A stretch of DNA of 64,000 nt from JAHEJB01 sp041748175 (GTDB lineage Bacteria > Bacteroidota > Rhodothermia > Rhodothermales > Rubricoccaceae): positions 1-64,000 of the forward strand of contig JBGTDU010000077.1 in NCBI GenBank assembly GCA_041748175.1, given 5' to 3'. The notes below the pieces were generated by a model. That model saw only the letters and a program-made list of their open reading frames with translations, did no database searches and was not told the DNA's origin. Positions 1 to 6,408 of this stretch are shown here, in pieces; position 1 is the first letter of the stretch; every line of letters starts with the position of its first letter. The position numbers and the translations under genes are program-made.

Positions 1-510
1 GCTCTCGACCCCGCCGACGTGACGACGCTGCAATGGCTGGCCGCCCTGCGCATGGTGCAGCGGCGGCTGCCCGAGTCCGAGGCGCTCCTCCGGCAGGCCG
101 TCTCGCTCCGGCCGGACTATGCGCCTCTGCACACCGACCTCTGCGAGGTCCGCTACTACCGCGGGGATCGGGTCGGCGCCGAGGCCGCCTGCGACCGCGC
201 CCAAGCGCTCCAGCCTGCCAGCGTGATCACGGCGACGCGCCGACGCCTTCTCGCCATCACGGAATCCGGTGGCCGGGCCGAGGCGGCACGCCTTCTCACC
301 AGTGGGCCCCGGAGTGACTTCGACGCATACACCCGCGCACGCCTTCACGCCCACCTCGGGCATCGGGACTCCGCGCTCGTCTACGTCGAGCAGGCCGTAG
401 CCGAGCGCATGTTCTTGGCCCCGTTCCTCCACCCCGACCCACTGTTCGACTTCGTCCGCGACGAACCGCGCTGGCTCGCCGCCGTGCGCCGGATGGGGCT
501 GGCGGACTGA
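1..510 (+). CDS. TPR-repeat protein, C-terminal part (5' end outside window)
   Basis: The frame is open from base 1, so the gene begins upstream; 169 residues are visible. The sequence holds helical tetratricopeptide-type repeats (pattern ALLRQAVSLRPDYAPLH, then RGDRVGAEAACDRAQALQP) and ends in a tail with FLHPDPLFDFVRDEPRW followed by RRMGL. That tail is common at the end of large TPR proteins that carry an N-terminal kinase or DNA-binding domain in environmental bacteria. Which N-terminal domain is present cannot be seen. TPR repeats mediate protein contacts; no catalytic motif is visible in this part. A GTG at 19 is internal and is not the true start. Confidence 0.75.
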   Translation, partial: ALDPADVTTLQWLAALRMVQRRLPESEALLRQAVSLRPDYAPLHTDLCEVRYYRGDRVGAEAACDRAQALQPASVITATRRRLLAITESGGRAEAARLLTSGPRSDFDAYTRARLHAHLGHRDSALVYVEQAVAERMFLAPFLHPDPLFDFVRDEPRWLAAVRRMGLAD

Positions 511-764
511 GTGCTGGGGCCGGCGCAGAAACGCACGTGCAATCAAGAATCGATAGGGTGGGCGTATCGACGCAGCGTGCTGCTTCTCAGCGGTGACGAC
601 GGCAGTTGAGGCCTGGCTATACAAACAGGCTCGTCCGGAATGAGCAGGTTCTTTCAAGCGTTCGCATGGGGCATGTCCTTACCAGACCGCGACAGATTGC
701 GGGGACTTCTCCTTAGTCACCCTATAGATACAATGGAGGATAGATGGCCGACAGGAAAGTCGCC

Positions 765-989
765 TCACAGTAGGCGCTTGAATTTCTCCATGCTCAGTCC
801 CGCGTGGCGGATGATTCCGCCCATCGTGTGGGCGTTGATCGGGTTCGTCCGCGGAATCGTAAGAATGCGCTGTCTTTCGCTCATGATTGTGTTTTTGCCC
901 TCACGAGCCACGACGAAACCAGCCTTGCGGAGCGCCCGGATGGCAGACTCATGGTTGATGCCAGGGAGCTTCGGTATCTCCGTCCGCAC
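765..989 (-). CDS. HicA-like toxin family protein, orphan, catalytic His replaced
   Basis: 74 residues of the HicA/YcfA double-stranded RNA-binding-like fold: an N-terminal LPGINHESAIRALRKAGF segment, then REGKNTIMS, then LTIPRTNPINAHTMGGIIR and AGLSMEKFKRLL. Family members normally have a histidine in the GKHT or GSHH position, needed for mRNA cleavage; here the codon is AAC (Asn). No HicB-like antitoxin frame is visible on either side, although hicA and hicB normally overlap or abut. The start is a GTG at 987-989, the only candidate before an in-frame stop upstream; no clear ribosome binding site precedes it. It is either an inactivated remnant or a non-cleaving RNA-binding relative. Confidence 0.72.
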   Translation of the reverse strand: MRTEIPKLPGINHESAIRALRKAGFVVAREGKNTIMSERQRILTIPRTNPINAHTMGGIIRHAGLSMEKFKRLL

Positions 990-1399
990 AGAATAGCTAG
1001 GAGCTCATGACATTGTGAGGCATCTAGGGTTCAGCTATACCTGCGGTTGATTTCGATCATGTTGCCACTACGAAAGACGAACCAGGATTGTGGCTATTTA
1101 GTCAAAAAGAGGGGAGAATCGCTCAAATCTAACCTCCACATCTGCCCCGAGCTGCGGTGTACCACCTACCATTCCTCGAATGATAATCACCTGTTTTTGG
1201 TAATGCAGAACAGAGGCCACGCCTCGCCCTACGACTTGCTGATCCGGATACCTGTCCGAGTATTCGACTATCACTATGCCCCCTCAAGCCTGTCGAGCCG
1301 GATTGGTGCAGCCAAAATCATTCGCCCATTCTCCGGCACGCACTCTTGAATTAATCGCCCTTCCAACATCGCTTCCCCGGTAACCCCCTCCAATTCAAC
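990..1399. other. Gene-free, relatively AT-rich stretch
   Basis: About 410 bases between the HicA-like gene and the palindrome array. A 100-codon plus-strand frame (1047-1349) has no recognisable domain and poor codon structure. I looked for a HicB-like antitoxin here on both strands and saw none. Base composition is visibly lower in GC than the flanking housekeeping genes, consistent with accessory DNA. Confidence 0.5.
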
Positions 1400-1403
1400 C
1401 GCG

Positions 1404-1735
1404 TTGAAGGGCGTCCCAAAAACATCGGCCAATCGCAATCCCACCGTAGAGACGCCCCGGCGGGGCGTCTCAGAAACATCGGGCGTTCACAATCCCACCG
1501 TAGAAACGCCCCGGCGGGGCGTCTCAGAAACATCGGCCAGTCACAATCCCACGACAGAGACGCCTCGGCGGGGCGTCCCAGAAACATCGGCCAGTCACAA
1601 TCCCACCGTAGAGACGTCTCGGCGGGGCGTCTCAGAAACATCGGCCATTCACAATCCCACGATAGAGACGTCTCGGCGGGGCGTCTCAGAAACATCGGCC
1701 AGTCGCGAACGGGAGACGCCTCGGCGAGGCGTCTC
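1404..1735. repeat. Tandem array of six GC-rich palindromes, 54-bp period
   Basis: A 23-bp palindrome with 11-bp arms (GAGACGCCCCG and its complement around one central base) sits at 1449-1471, 1503-1525, 1557-1579, 1611-1633, 1665-1687 and 1713-1735. The first five are spaced exactly 54 bp; the last is 48 bp on. The connecting 31 bp is also conserved (contains CAGAAACATCGGCC and CACAATCCCAC), so the whole 54 bp is repeated, not just the palindrome. The last copy is perfectly paired with a compensating T/A change; other copies carry C-to-T or G-to-A changes giving wobbles or mismatches. Because 54 is a multiple of 3, long frames run through on both strands; they are artefacts. Confidence 0.9.
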
Positions 1736-1747
1736 TACGGAAAGGCG

Positions 1748-1960
1748 TCACCGTATGAACGTGCCCGAGCTCGTTTGCGCAAACCCTTCGGTCACCATCC
1801 GCACCAGGTACATCGCCATCGTCATGCCTTGTCCGCCAAGCACAGCCTCGGGATGGCCGACCTGCGGCACAGCCTCTACCCAGACTCAGAGCATTCCGAA
1901 ATACTTGAGCACTTCAATAAATGGGCTGGTGTCTGGCTGGGCAAAGGATAGGCAGCTATG
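1748..1960 (-). pseudogene. Possible 3' remnant of an unidentified gene, interrupted by TGA
   Basis: On the minus strand one frame reads FAQPDTSPFIEVLKYFGML, meets a TGA at 1886-1888, then continues in the same frame for about 45 codons with coding-like composition (PQVGHPEAVLGGQGMTMAMY) to a TGA near 1748. I do not recognise the family. The frame is fused upstream to the glpK remnant at 2150-2305 through an AT-rich linker. A single nonsense change inside a decaying gene end would explain it, but chance is not excluded. Confidence 0.25.
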
Positions 1961-2149
1961 CTTACGGAGACGTAGTGGAGGCGGGGTAGGCTGCCAAACG
2001 CAGGTTATAGCCCTCACTCGGTTATTGTTAGAAAGAAGGTGAGTGGTATCAGTAATCACTGTAACGGTATACGCAGGAATATTGAACGCATTGTACGAAT
2101 CAACAGCAGGTAAACACAAGAAGCAGCGGCACTGGACTCGACCCGGCGT

Positions 2150-2305
2150 CTCATTCGCCCACGCCATCACCGCCCCAACCGCGCGCTTCCACCCCGCATA
2201 GAGCACATCCCGCTCGGCATCATCCATTCCGGGATCGAAATGCTCGTCCACCGTTCTGAGGGCGGACAGGGCTGGGAGGTCAAACAGCCCGGCTTCCAAT
2301 CCGGT
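2150..2305 (-). pseudogene. glpK 3'-end remnant A (about 48 codons)
   Basis: The minus strand encodes GLEAGLFDLPALSALRTVDE, then HFDPGMDDAERDVLYAGWKR, matching the C-terminus of the intact glycerol kinase at 3750-5225 (residues about 441-488). By eye, nucleotide identity to the intact gene is about 80%. Homology begins abruptly at 2305 and ends where the glpK stop codon would lie; here the stop is lost and the frame runs on to 1886. It lies 68 bp after the stop of the methyltransferase gene. It lacks everything needed for kinase activity, so it is a scar and not a gene. Confidence 0.85.
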
Positions 2306-2373
2306 TTTGGATGATGTCGTGATCCGAGGTACCAATTCGATTTGGGTAGATAGAACGCATAACACCGGGATGG

Positions 2374-2853
2374 TTAGAGCCAACGCCTAACTCTGCTCTT
2401 GTATGCTACGTATTGCTCACCAAACTTGCGCTCGAGGTAGGCTTCCTCGGGAACAATTGCCAACGACTGCAAGAGCCAGGCAGCAATCGGGGTGAGGAGG
2501 AGAATCCACCAGTTCATGAGCATTATCGCTATCCCGATGCACACGAGAATCATTTGCAGGTACATCGGGTTGCGGGTTAGTCGAAATGGGCCGCGTTCCT
2601 CGATATGCGGGGTGGGCTTCCACGGATTCTCACTCTGGCCGCCGCTCCTAAATAGCAATACCGACCAAAGCCCAAGGCCGAATATTGCACCGGCCACGAT
2701 GCCGCCGCCAAGCACGTATCGAAGTAGTGTAGGAAGTGCAACGCCCAGGTCGATAGGCCACCACCGGTTCAATCCGATCCCACCAAGGATCGTGAGAAGG
2801 GGTATACCCGGTGGAAAGAATTTGACCGCGGCTGCGTCTTTTTTGGAGTCCAT
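2374..2853 (-). CDS. Isoprenylcysteine carboxyl methyltransferase (ICMT)-family membrane protein
   Basis: 159 residues. Membrane segments lie at about 14-32, 43-67 and 99-133. The family signature is present: GPFRLTRNPMYLQMI in the middle (SAM-binding GPYxxxRNPxY type), followed by the C-terminal PEEAYLERKFGEQYVAYKSR and a final RRWL. Bacterial members methylate small or lipid-linked substrates, but most have no known substrate; the function is only a family assignment. The ATG lies 3 bases after the stop of the glpK remnant B (stop at 2857-2859), so it may be co-translated with or read through from glpK-type transcription. It is bounded on both sides by glpK 3'-end remnants, which marks it as cargo of an insertion. 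Confidence 0.82.
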   Translation of the reverse strand: MDSKKDAAAVKFFPPGIPLLTILGGIGLNRWWPIDLGVALPTLLRYVLGGGIVAGAIFGLGLWSVLLFRSGGQSENPWKPTPHIEERGPFRLTRNPMYLQMILVCIGIAIMLMNWWILLLTPIAAWLLQSLAIVPEEAYLERKFGEQYVAYKSRVRRWL

Positions 2854-2856
2854 GAT

Positions 2857-3125
2857 TTACTTCCGTGTTGTTACACCTTCCGATGCCACCGCCGCACCAA
2901 CCGAGCGTTTCCACCAAGTATAGAGCACATCATGCTCGGCCTCATCCATTCCTGGATCGAAATGCGGGTCTACGGTTCTGAGATCGGACAGGGTTTGGAG
3001 ATCAAAGAGCTCGGCTTCCAGTCCGGCCAACGCCGCTGCGCCCCAGGCTGTCGTTTCCACGGACGCCGGGCGCTCGACCGGTACGTTCAGGATGTCGGCC
3101 TGGAACTGCATCAGGAAGTAGTTCG
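2857..3125 (-). pseudogene. glpK 3'-end remnant B (about 81 codons plus a drifted tail)
   Basis: The frame encodes a near-copy of residues about 408-488 of the intact glycerol kinase: NYFLMQFQADILNVPVERPA and so on through RTVDPHFDPGMDEAEHDVLY. By eye it is about 88% identical at nucleotide level over roughly 225 bp. The match starts abruptly at 3125, 18 bp after the toxin gene stop, and fades at the position of the normal glpK end; the frame closes at a TAA (2857-2859). Without the first 400 residues it cannot be a kinase. Together with remnant A and the intact gene it gives three copies of the same gene end in tandem, each separated by unrelated cargo. Confidence 0.9.
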
Positions 3126-3143
3126 GGGAGGCGCATCGTACGA

Positions 3144-3413
3144 CTAGGGGAACTTCCGATATATCTCTCGCCGATGCAGAAATCGCAGAACCACCACTGC
3201 TCCCTCGTCCAGTTTCAGGCCTAGTCGGTAGTCGCCAATGCGGATTCGGTAGTAATTGCTCCAGCCTTGCATTCGCTTGACGCTTGCTATCGCTTCGAAT
3301 TTCTCGGCTGTTTCAAGCTGTTCAACTACGGCTTTCAGGCGCGCCACAAGCTGCGCATTGCTCGTGAGCTTCCTCAGGTCTCGCTCGAAGCTCTCGCGAA
3401 AGATGACCGTCAA
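3144..3413 (-). CDS. RelE/ParE-superfamily toxin
   Basis: 89 residues with the compact RelE-fold pattern: MTVIFRESFERDLRKL at the start, VKRMQGWSNYYRIRIGDYRL in the middle and VVVLRFLHRREIYRKFP at the end. RelE-type toxins cleave mRNA on the ribosome; this subgroup (RIRIGDYRLGLKL, then R...IY) is common and often annotated only as RelE/ParE family. The ATG overlaps the antitoxin stop by 4 bases, the usual coupling of a type II module. It sits between the intact glpK and glpK remnant B, so the pair was probably acquired by insertion. Confidence 0.87.
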   Translation of the reverse strand: MTVIFRESFERDLRKLTSNAQLVARLKAVVEQLETAEKFEAIASVKRMQGWSNYYRIRIGDYRLGLKLDEGAVVVLRFLHRREIYRKFP

Positions 3414-3619
3414 TCTCTACCCTCCAATAATTCGAATATGCGCTCTCGGCTTACGACTTCACTTGTCTCGCCCTCAGACATCGCTTGCCCGAAAGCGATG
3501 TCTTCGAGCACGTCGGCGACGACAGCCCGCAGTAGATCCTGCTGCTCCAAGACCGTCTCGATCAACGCCTCCTTGAGTGCTTGCTTGAGCACGTCTCCTG
3601 ATAGGGCAGCTTCAGACAT
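3410..3619 (-). CDS. Antitoxin of the RelE-type module
   Basis: 69 residues, strongly acidic in the C-terminal half, with a helical N-terminus (LKQALKEALIETVLEQQDLL) and an end rich in Glu (RERIFELLEGRD). No DNA-binding motif is obvious. Size, order (antitoxin first), acidic charge and the 4-base overlap with the toxin support the call. A plausible role is to bind and neutralise the toxin. The 130 bp between the glpK stop (3750) and this ATG holds no other gene and should contain the module's promoter if it is independently expressed. Confidence 0.75.
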   Translation of the reverse strand: MSEAALSGDVLKQALKEALIETVLEQQDLLRAVVADVLEDIAFGQAMSEGETSEVVSRERIFELLEGRD

Positions 3620-3749
3620 GGCGGTAGAGGTCTACGGGAGTCAGGTTCCTCAGACTGGTGATTCTGCGCCAGGTTCAGCCGAAGGCGATCCCGCGACAGA
3701 CACACCGGCCGACAGGTTTATCCGATTGATTCCTGAAAGATACGCTGCT

Positions 3750-5225
3750 TCAAGCTCTCGCCCACGCCCTCGCCGCGCCAACCGCGCGTTTCCATCCGGC
3801 ATAGAGCACATCGCGTTCGGAGTTATCCATCCCAGGATCGAAATGCGCGTCTACGGTTCTCAGATCGGACAGGGTTTGAAGATCAAAGAGCTCGACTTCC
3901 AGTCCGGCCAACGCCGCTGCGCCCCAGGCCGTCGTTTCCACAGAGGCAGGCCGCTCGACTGGCACGTTCAGAATGTCGGCCTGGAACTGCATCAGGAAGT
4001 CGTTCAGCGCAGCGCCGCCGTCTACGCGGAGAGCCGCGAGCGAGAGACCGGCGTCGGCTGTCATGGCGTCGAGCACATCGCGGGTTTGGTAGGCGAGGGA
4101 TTCCAATGTGGCGCGGACGAGGTGGGCGCGGGTCGAGCCGCGTGTGAGCCCGAACACTGCGCCGCGCGCATTCGGCTCCCAATACGGCGCGCCTAGTCCC
4201 ACAAAAGCCGGAACCACGTAGACGCCGTCCGTGATATCCACCGAGGTGGCAATGCGCTCGGAATCCGCCGCGTCCGCGAACATTCCCATTTCATCGCGCA
4301 ACCACTGGATCGCGGCTCCGGCAATGAAAACGCTTCCTTCCAGCGCGTAAACCGGTCCCTCGCCAATATCCCAGGCGATAGTCGTGAGCAGGCCATTCTC
4401 GGATTGAACGGGCTCCTTGCCGGTGTTCAGCAGCATGAAACAGCCCGTGCCGTACGTGTTCTTGGCCATGCCGGTCTCGAAGCACGCCTGCCCGAACAGC
4501 GCCGCCTGCTGGTCGCCTGCCATGCCGAAGATGGGAAGTGAGCCGCCGAGAAGCGATGTTTCGCCAAACGAACCGCTCGAAGGCCGCACCTCAGGGAGGA
4601 GGGAGGAGGGGATGTTGAGCGCGTCCAGCATCGTCTCATCCCATCGACCACGCCGGATGTCGTAAAGCAACGTCCGCGAGGCATTCGTTACGTCTGTGGC
4701 GTGGACCTTCCCGTCCGTCAGATTCCATAGCAGCCACGTGTCGATGGTGCCGAAGGCCAGTTCGGCTCGCCCGGCGCGCTCACGAGCACCGTCCACGTTC
4801 TCCAGAAGCCAGGCGATCTTCGTTGCCGAGAAGTAGGAATCGGGGCGGAGGCCCGTGGTGTGGCGGATGTGTTCTTCGAGTCCGTCCGCGACGAGGCGTG
4901 CGCAAATATCCGTCGTCCTTCGGTCCTGCCAGACGATGGCGTTGTGGATGGGCTCGCCCGTCGTCCGATCCCAAACCACGGTGGTTTCGCGCTGGTTGGT
5001 GATGCCAATCGCCGCGATCTCGTTTGGACCGATGTCCTTCGCCACCTCTTTCAGCAGCCGAAGTTGGAGGTCGCGGATTTCCGATGCGTCGTGTTCTACC
5101 CACCCCGGCTTGGGGTAGTGCTGGGCGAACTCTTCCTGCGCGACGGAGATGACGGTGCCTTTTTCATCGAAGAGTAGTGCCCGGCAGGACGTGGTGCCGG
5201 AGTCGATGGCGAGGAGGTAGGGCAT
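3750..5225 (-). CDS. glpK: Glycerol kinase
   Basis: 491 residues, near the usual family length of about 500. The N-terminal phosphate loop (AIDSGTTSCRALLFDEKGTV), the substrate segment WVEHDASEI, IGITNQRETTVVWDRTTGEP with IVWQDRR, and the FGGY-family segment (MAKNTYGTGCFMLLNTG) are all present. It phosphorylates glycerol to glycerol 3-phosphate in the cytoplasm. No glpF or glpD is adjacent. The ATG at 5223-5225 begins MPYLLAIDSG, right at the family start. Downstream of its 3' end lie two further truncated copies of the same 3' end separated by cargo genes. Confidence 0.96.
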   Translation of the reverse strand: MPYLLAIDSGTTSCRALLFDEKGTVISVAQEEFAQHYPKPGWVEHDASEIRDLQLRLLKEVAKDIGPNEIAAIGITNQRETTVVWDRTTGEPIHNAIVWQDRRTTDICARLVADGLEEHIRHTTGLRPDSYFSATKIAWLLENVDGARERAGRAELAFGTIDTWLLWNLTDGKVHATDVTNASRTLLYDIRRGRWDETMLDALNIPSSLLPEVRPSSGSFGETSLLGGSLPIFGMAGDQQAALFGQACFETGMAKNTYGTGCFMLLNTGKEPVQSENGLLTTIAWDIGEGPVYALEGSVFIAGAAIQWLRDEMGMFADAADSERIATSVDITDGVYVVPAFVGLGAPYWEPNARGAVFGLTRGSTRAHLVRATLESLAYQTRDVLDAMTADAGLSLAALRVDGGAALNDFLMQFQADILNVPVERPASVETTAWGAAALAGLEVELFDLQTLSDLRTVDAHFDPGMDNSERDVLYAGWKRAVGAARAWARA

Positions 5226-5808
5226 TTGTTCGGTTCGATTCAGAGTCGAATCTAGGCGTTGGCGCTACGCTGATTGTACTACGCTTGCCATTGCTTTTCG
5301 TCTCAAGTGGGCGTCGCACACTGCCAAGCCGATAAACCACCCCCAAGCCCTCTAGCAGATAAGCTTTTCGAGCGCCATTGCTTGCTGATTGCGGCGCCTT
5401 AACACCCTGCGTCTCCGCCCTCAAGGGAGAACCAAAAATAGTCTGCCTTGGGGGATGTCGGGCGTGTGGGTGTGCAATGGGTAAGCGGAAAAGTACGCGC
5501 GTGGTAACGAAGTACCCTCGTTCATTCCGGGCGCCATTATGCAACAGCATCTCAAGGTGGGGAGCTTGCCGTGCGACGAAGGCCTGCCCCGTCGGACGGC
5601 GGGGAGGACGCGCCGGAGTCGATGGCGTGGAGCACGTGGGTAGTTGTTGGTTCGTGTCCGTTTGAGGAGTTGTACCGCCAGATGCCAGGGTATGCTACCG
5701 AGCAGCGTGTGTTGTTGACTACGGACGACGAACCACCAACCACTGACTACCGCCAGAATCACCTTGTCTTCGCTCCACGCACAACGAAGCCGCTGTATTT
5801 TCGCAGCC
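5226..5808. other. Long divergent intergenic region, no gene seen
   Basis: About 580 bases between the divergently read glpK and a small secreted-protein gene. Several overlapping frames of 60-130 codons exist on both strands but none shows a domain or consistent codon use. It contains low-complexity words (GACGAACCACCAACCACTG near 5728) that resemble degenerate intergenic repeats. Promoters for both neighbours must lie here; I could not place one with confidence. Confidence 0.4.
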
Positions 5809-6297
5809 GTGAATCTTCATCGTCGATCCAGTCTATTGCGCGTCTGCGCCGCCGTGCTTCTTGGAAGTATAGGGGCGGGCGTCGTGTCGCCGGTGCTGGC
5901 TGCGAGCGATATGGTGGAGCGACTTTCGGCGGACGGCATCGACCGTGAGGCGCTGGACGTAGCCCTAACGGTTGCCGCAGATTCCGATACGCCGACGGCG
6001 CTGGCTCAAGCGGTTTCGGACGTGCTGGGCGAAGAGACGCTCTCGGCCACGGCGTTCCTCCGCGCGCTCTATGGCAATTTGTACCAGATTTTGCTCGTCC
6101 AACAGGGACCGAAAGCGGTGGCGTTCGCGGCCGCGAGCTCCGCAGGAAATATGGCGTGGACCGCGCCCGGCTTTCGGACGACGGACCTGCCTGCTCCCGA
6201 TGCGGCGGTTGATGGGTTGCGGGCTACCCAGAGCAAGGCGGCATGGCTGCCTCGGTTTCGTTTCCCTTCCATTCAGGCGCGAGCGCCCGGCCGGTAG
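5809..6297 (+). CDS. Small secreted protein of unknown function upstream of secD
   Basis: With the GTG at 5809 the product is 162 residues and opens with a signal peptide (basic LHRRS, then LLRVCAAVLLGSIGAGVV, then SPVLAA). The mature part is helical and Ala/Asp-rich (DREALDVALTVAADSD) with no motif I recognise. An upstream TTG at 5764 keeps the frame open but would spoil the signal peptide. Its stop is 111 bp before secD. Codon use looks genuine in this frame. No function can be given. Confidence 0.5.
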   Translation: MNLHRRSSLLRVCAAVLLGSIGAGVVSPVLAASDMVERLSADGIDREALDVALTVAADSDTPTALAQAVSDVLGEETLSATAFLRALYGNLYQILLVQQGPKAVAFAAASSAGNMAWTAPGFRTTDLPAPDAAVDGLRATQSKAAWLPRFRFPSIQARAPGR

Positions 6298-6408
6298 GAA
6301 TCGACTCGTTCGGTTTTCAGGCTCCGCGTGGTGCGGAGTTGTCACTTCCCAGAGTGCTTCGTCGGCCAATAACGGCACGGTGCTCCATGCTTAAACCAAT
6401 ACGAAACC

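Noticed and set aside
1047..1349. 100-codon plus-strand frame as a possible HicB antitoxin
   Set aside because: Wrong strand relative to hicA, no HicB-like fold and no DNA-binding motif; composition is not coding-like.
1404..1735. CRISPR array
   Set aside because: The sequence between palindromes is conserved and not unique, and the period is constant with no spacer diversity. No cas gene is near.
1351..2042. Long frames on both strands through the palindrome array (114 and 212 codons)
   Set aside because: The 54-bp period is a multiple of three, so a frame open in one unit stays open in all. The products are just repeated 18-residue words with no domain.
2150..3125. Glycerol kinase fragments as separate functional small genes
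   Set aside because: They contain only the last 10-16% of the kinase, without the ATP or glycerol sites, and their starts are abrupt homology breaks and not gene starts.
2150..3750. Integron cassette array with the glpK ends as recombination sites
   Set aside because: The repeats are protein-coding gene ends that keep the glpK frame and are not structured palindromes, and no integrase is adjacent.
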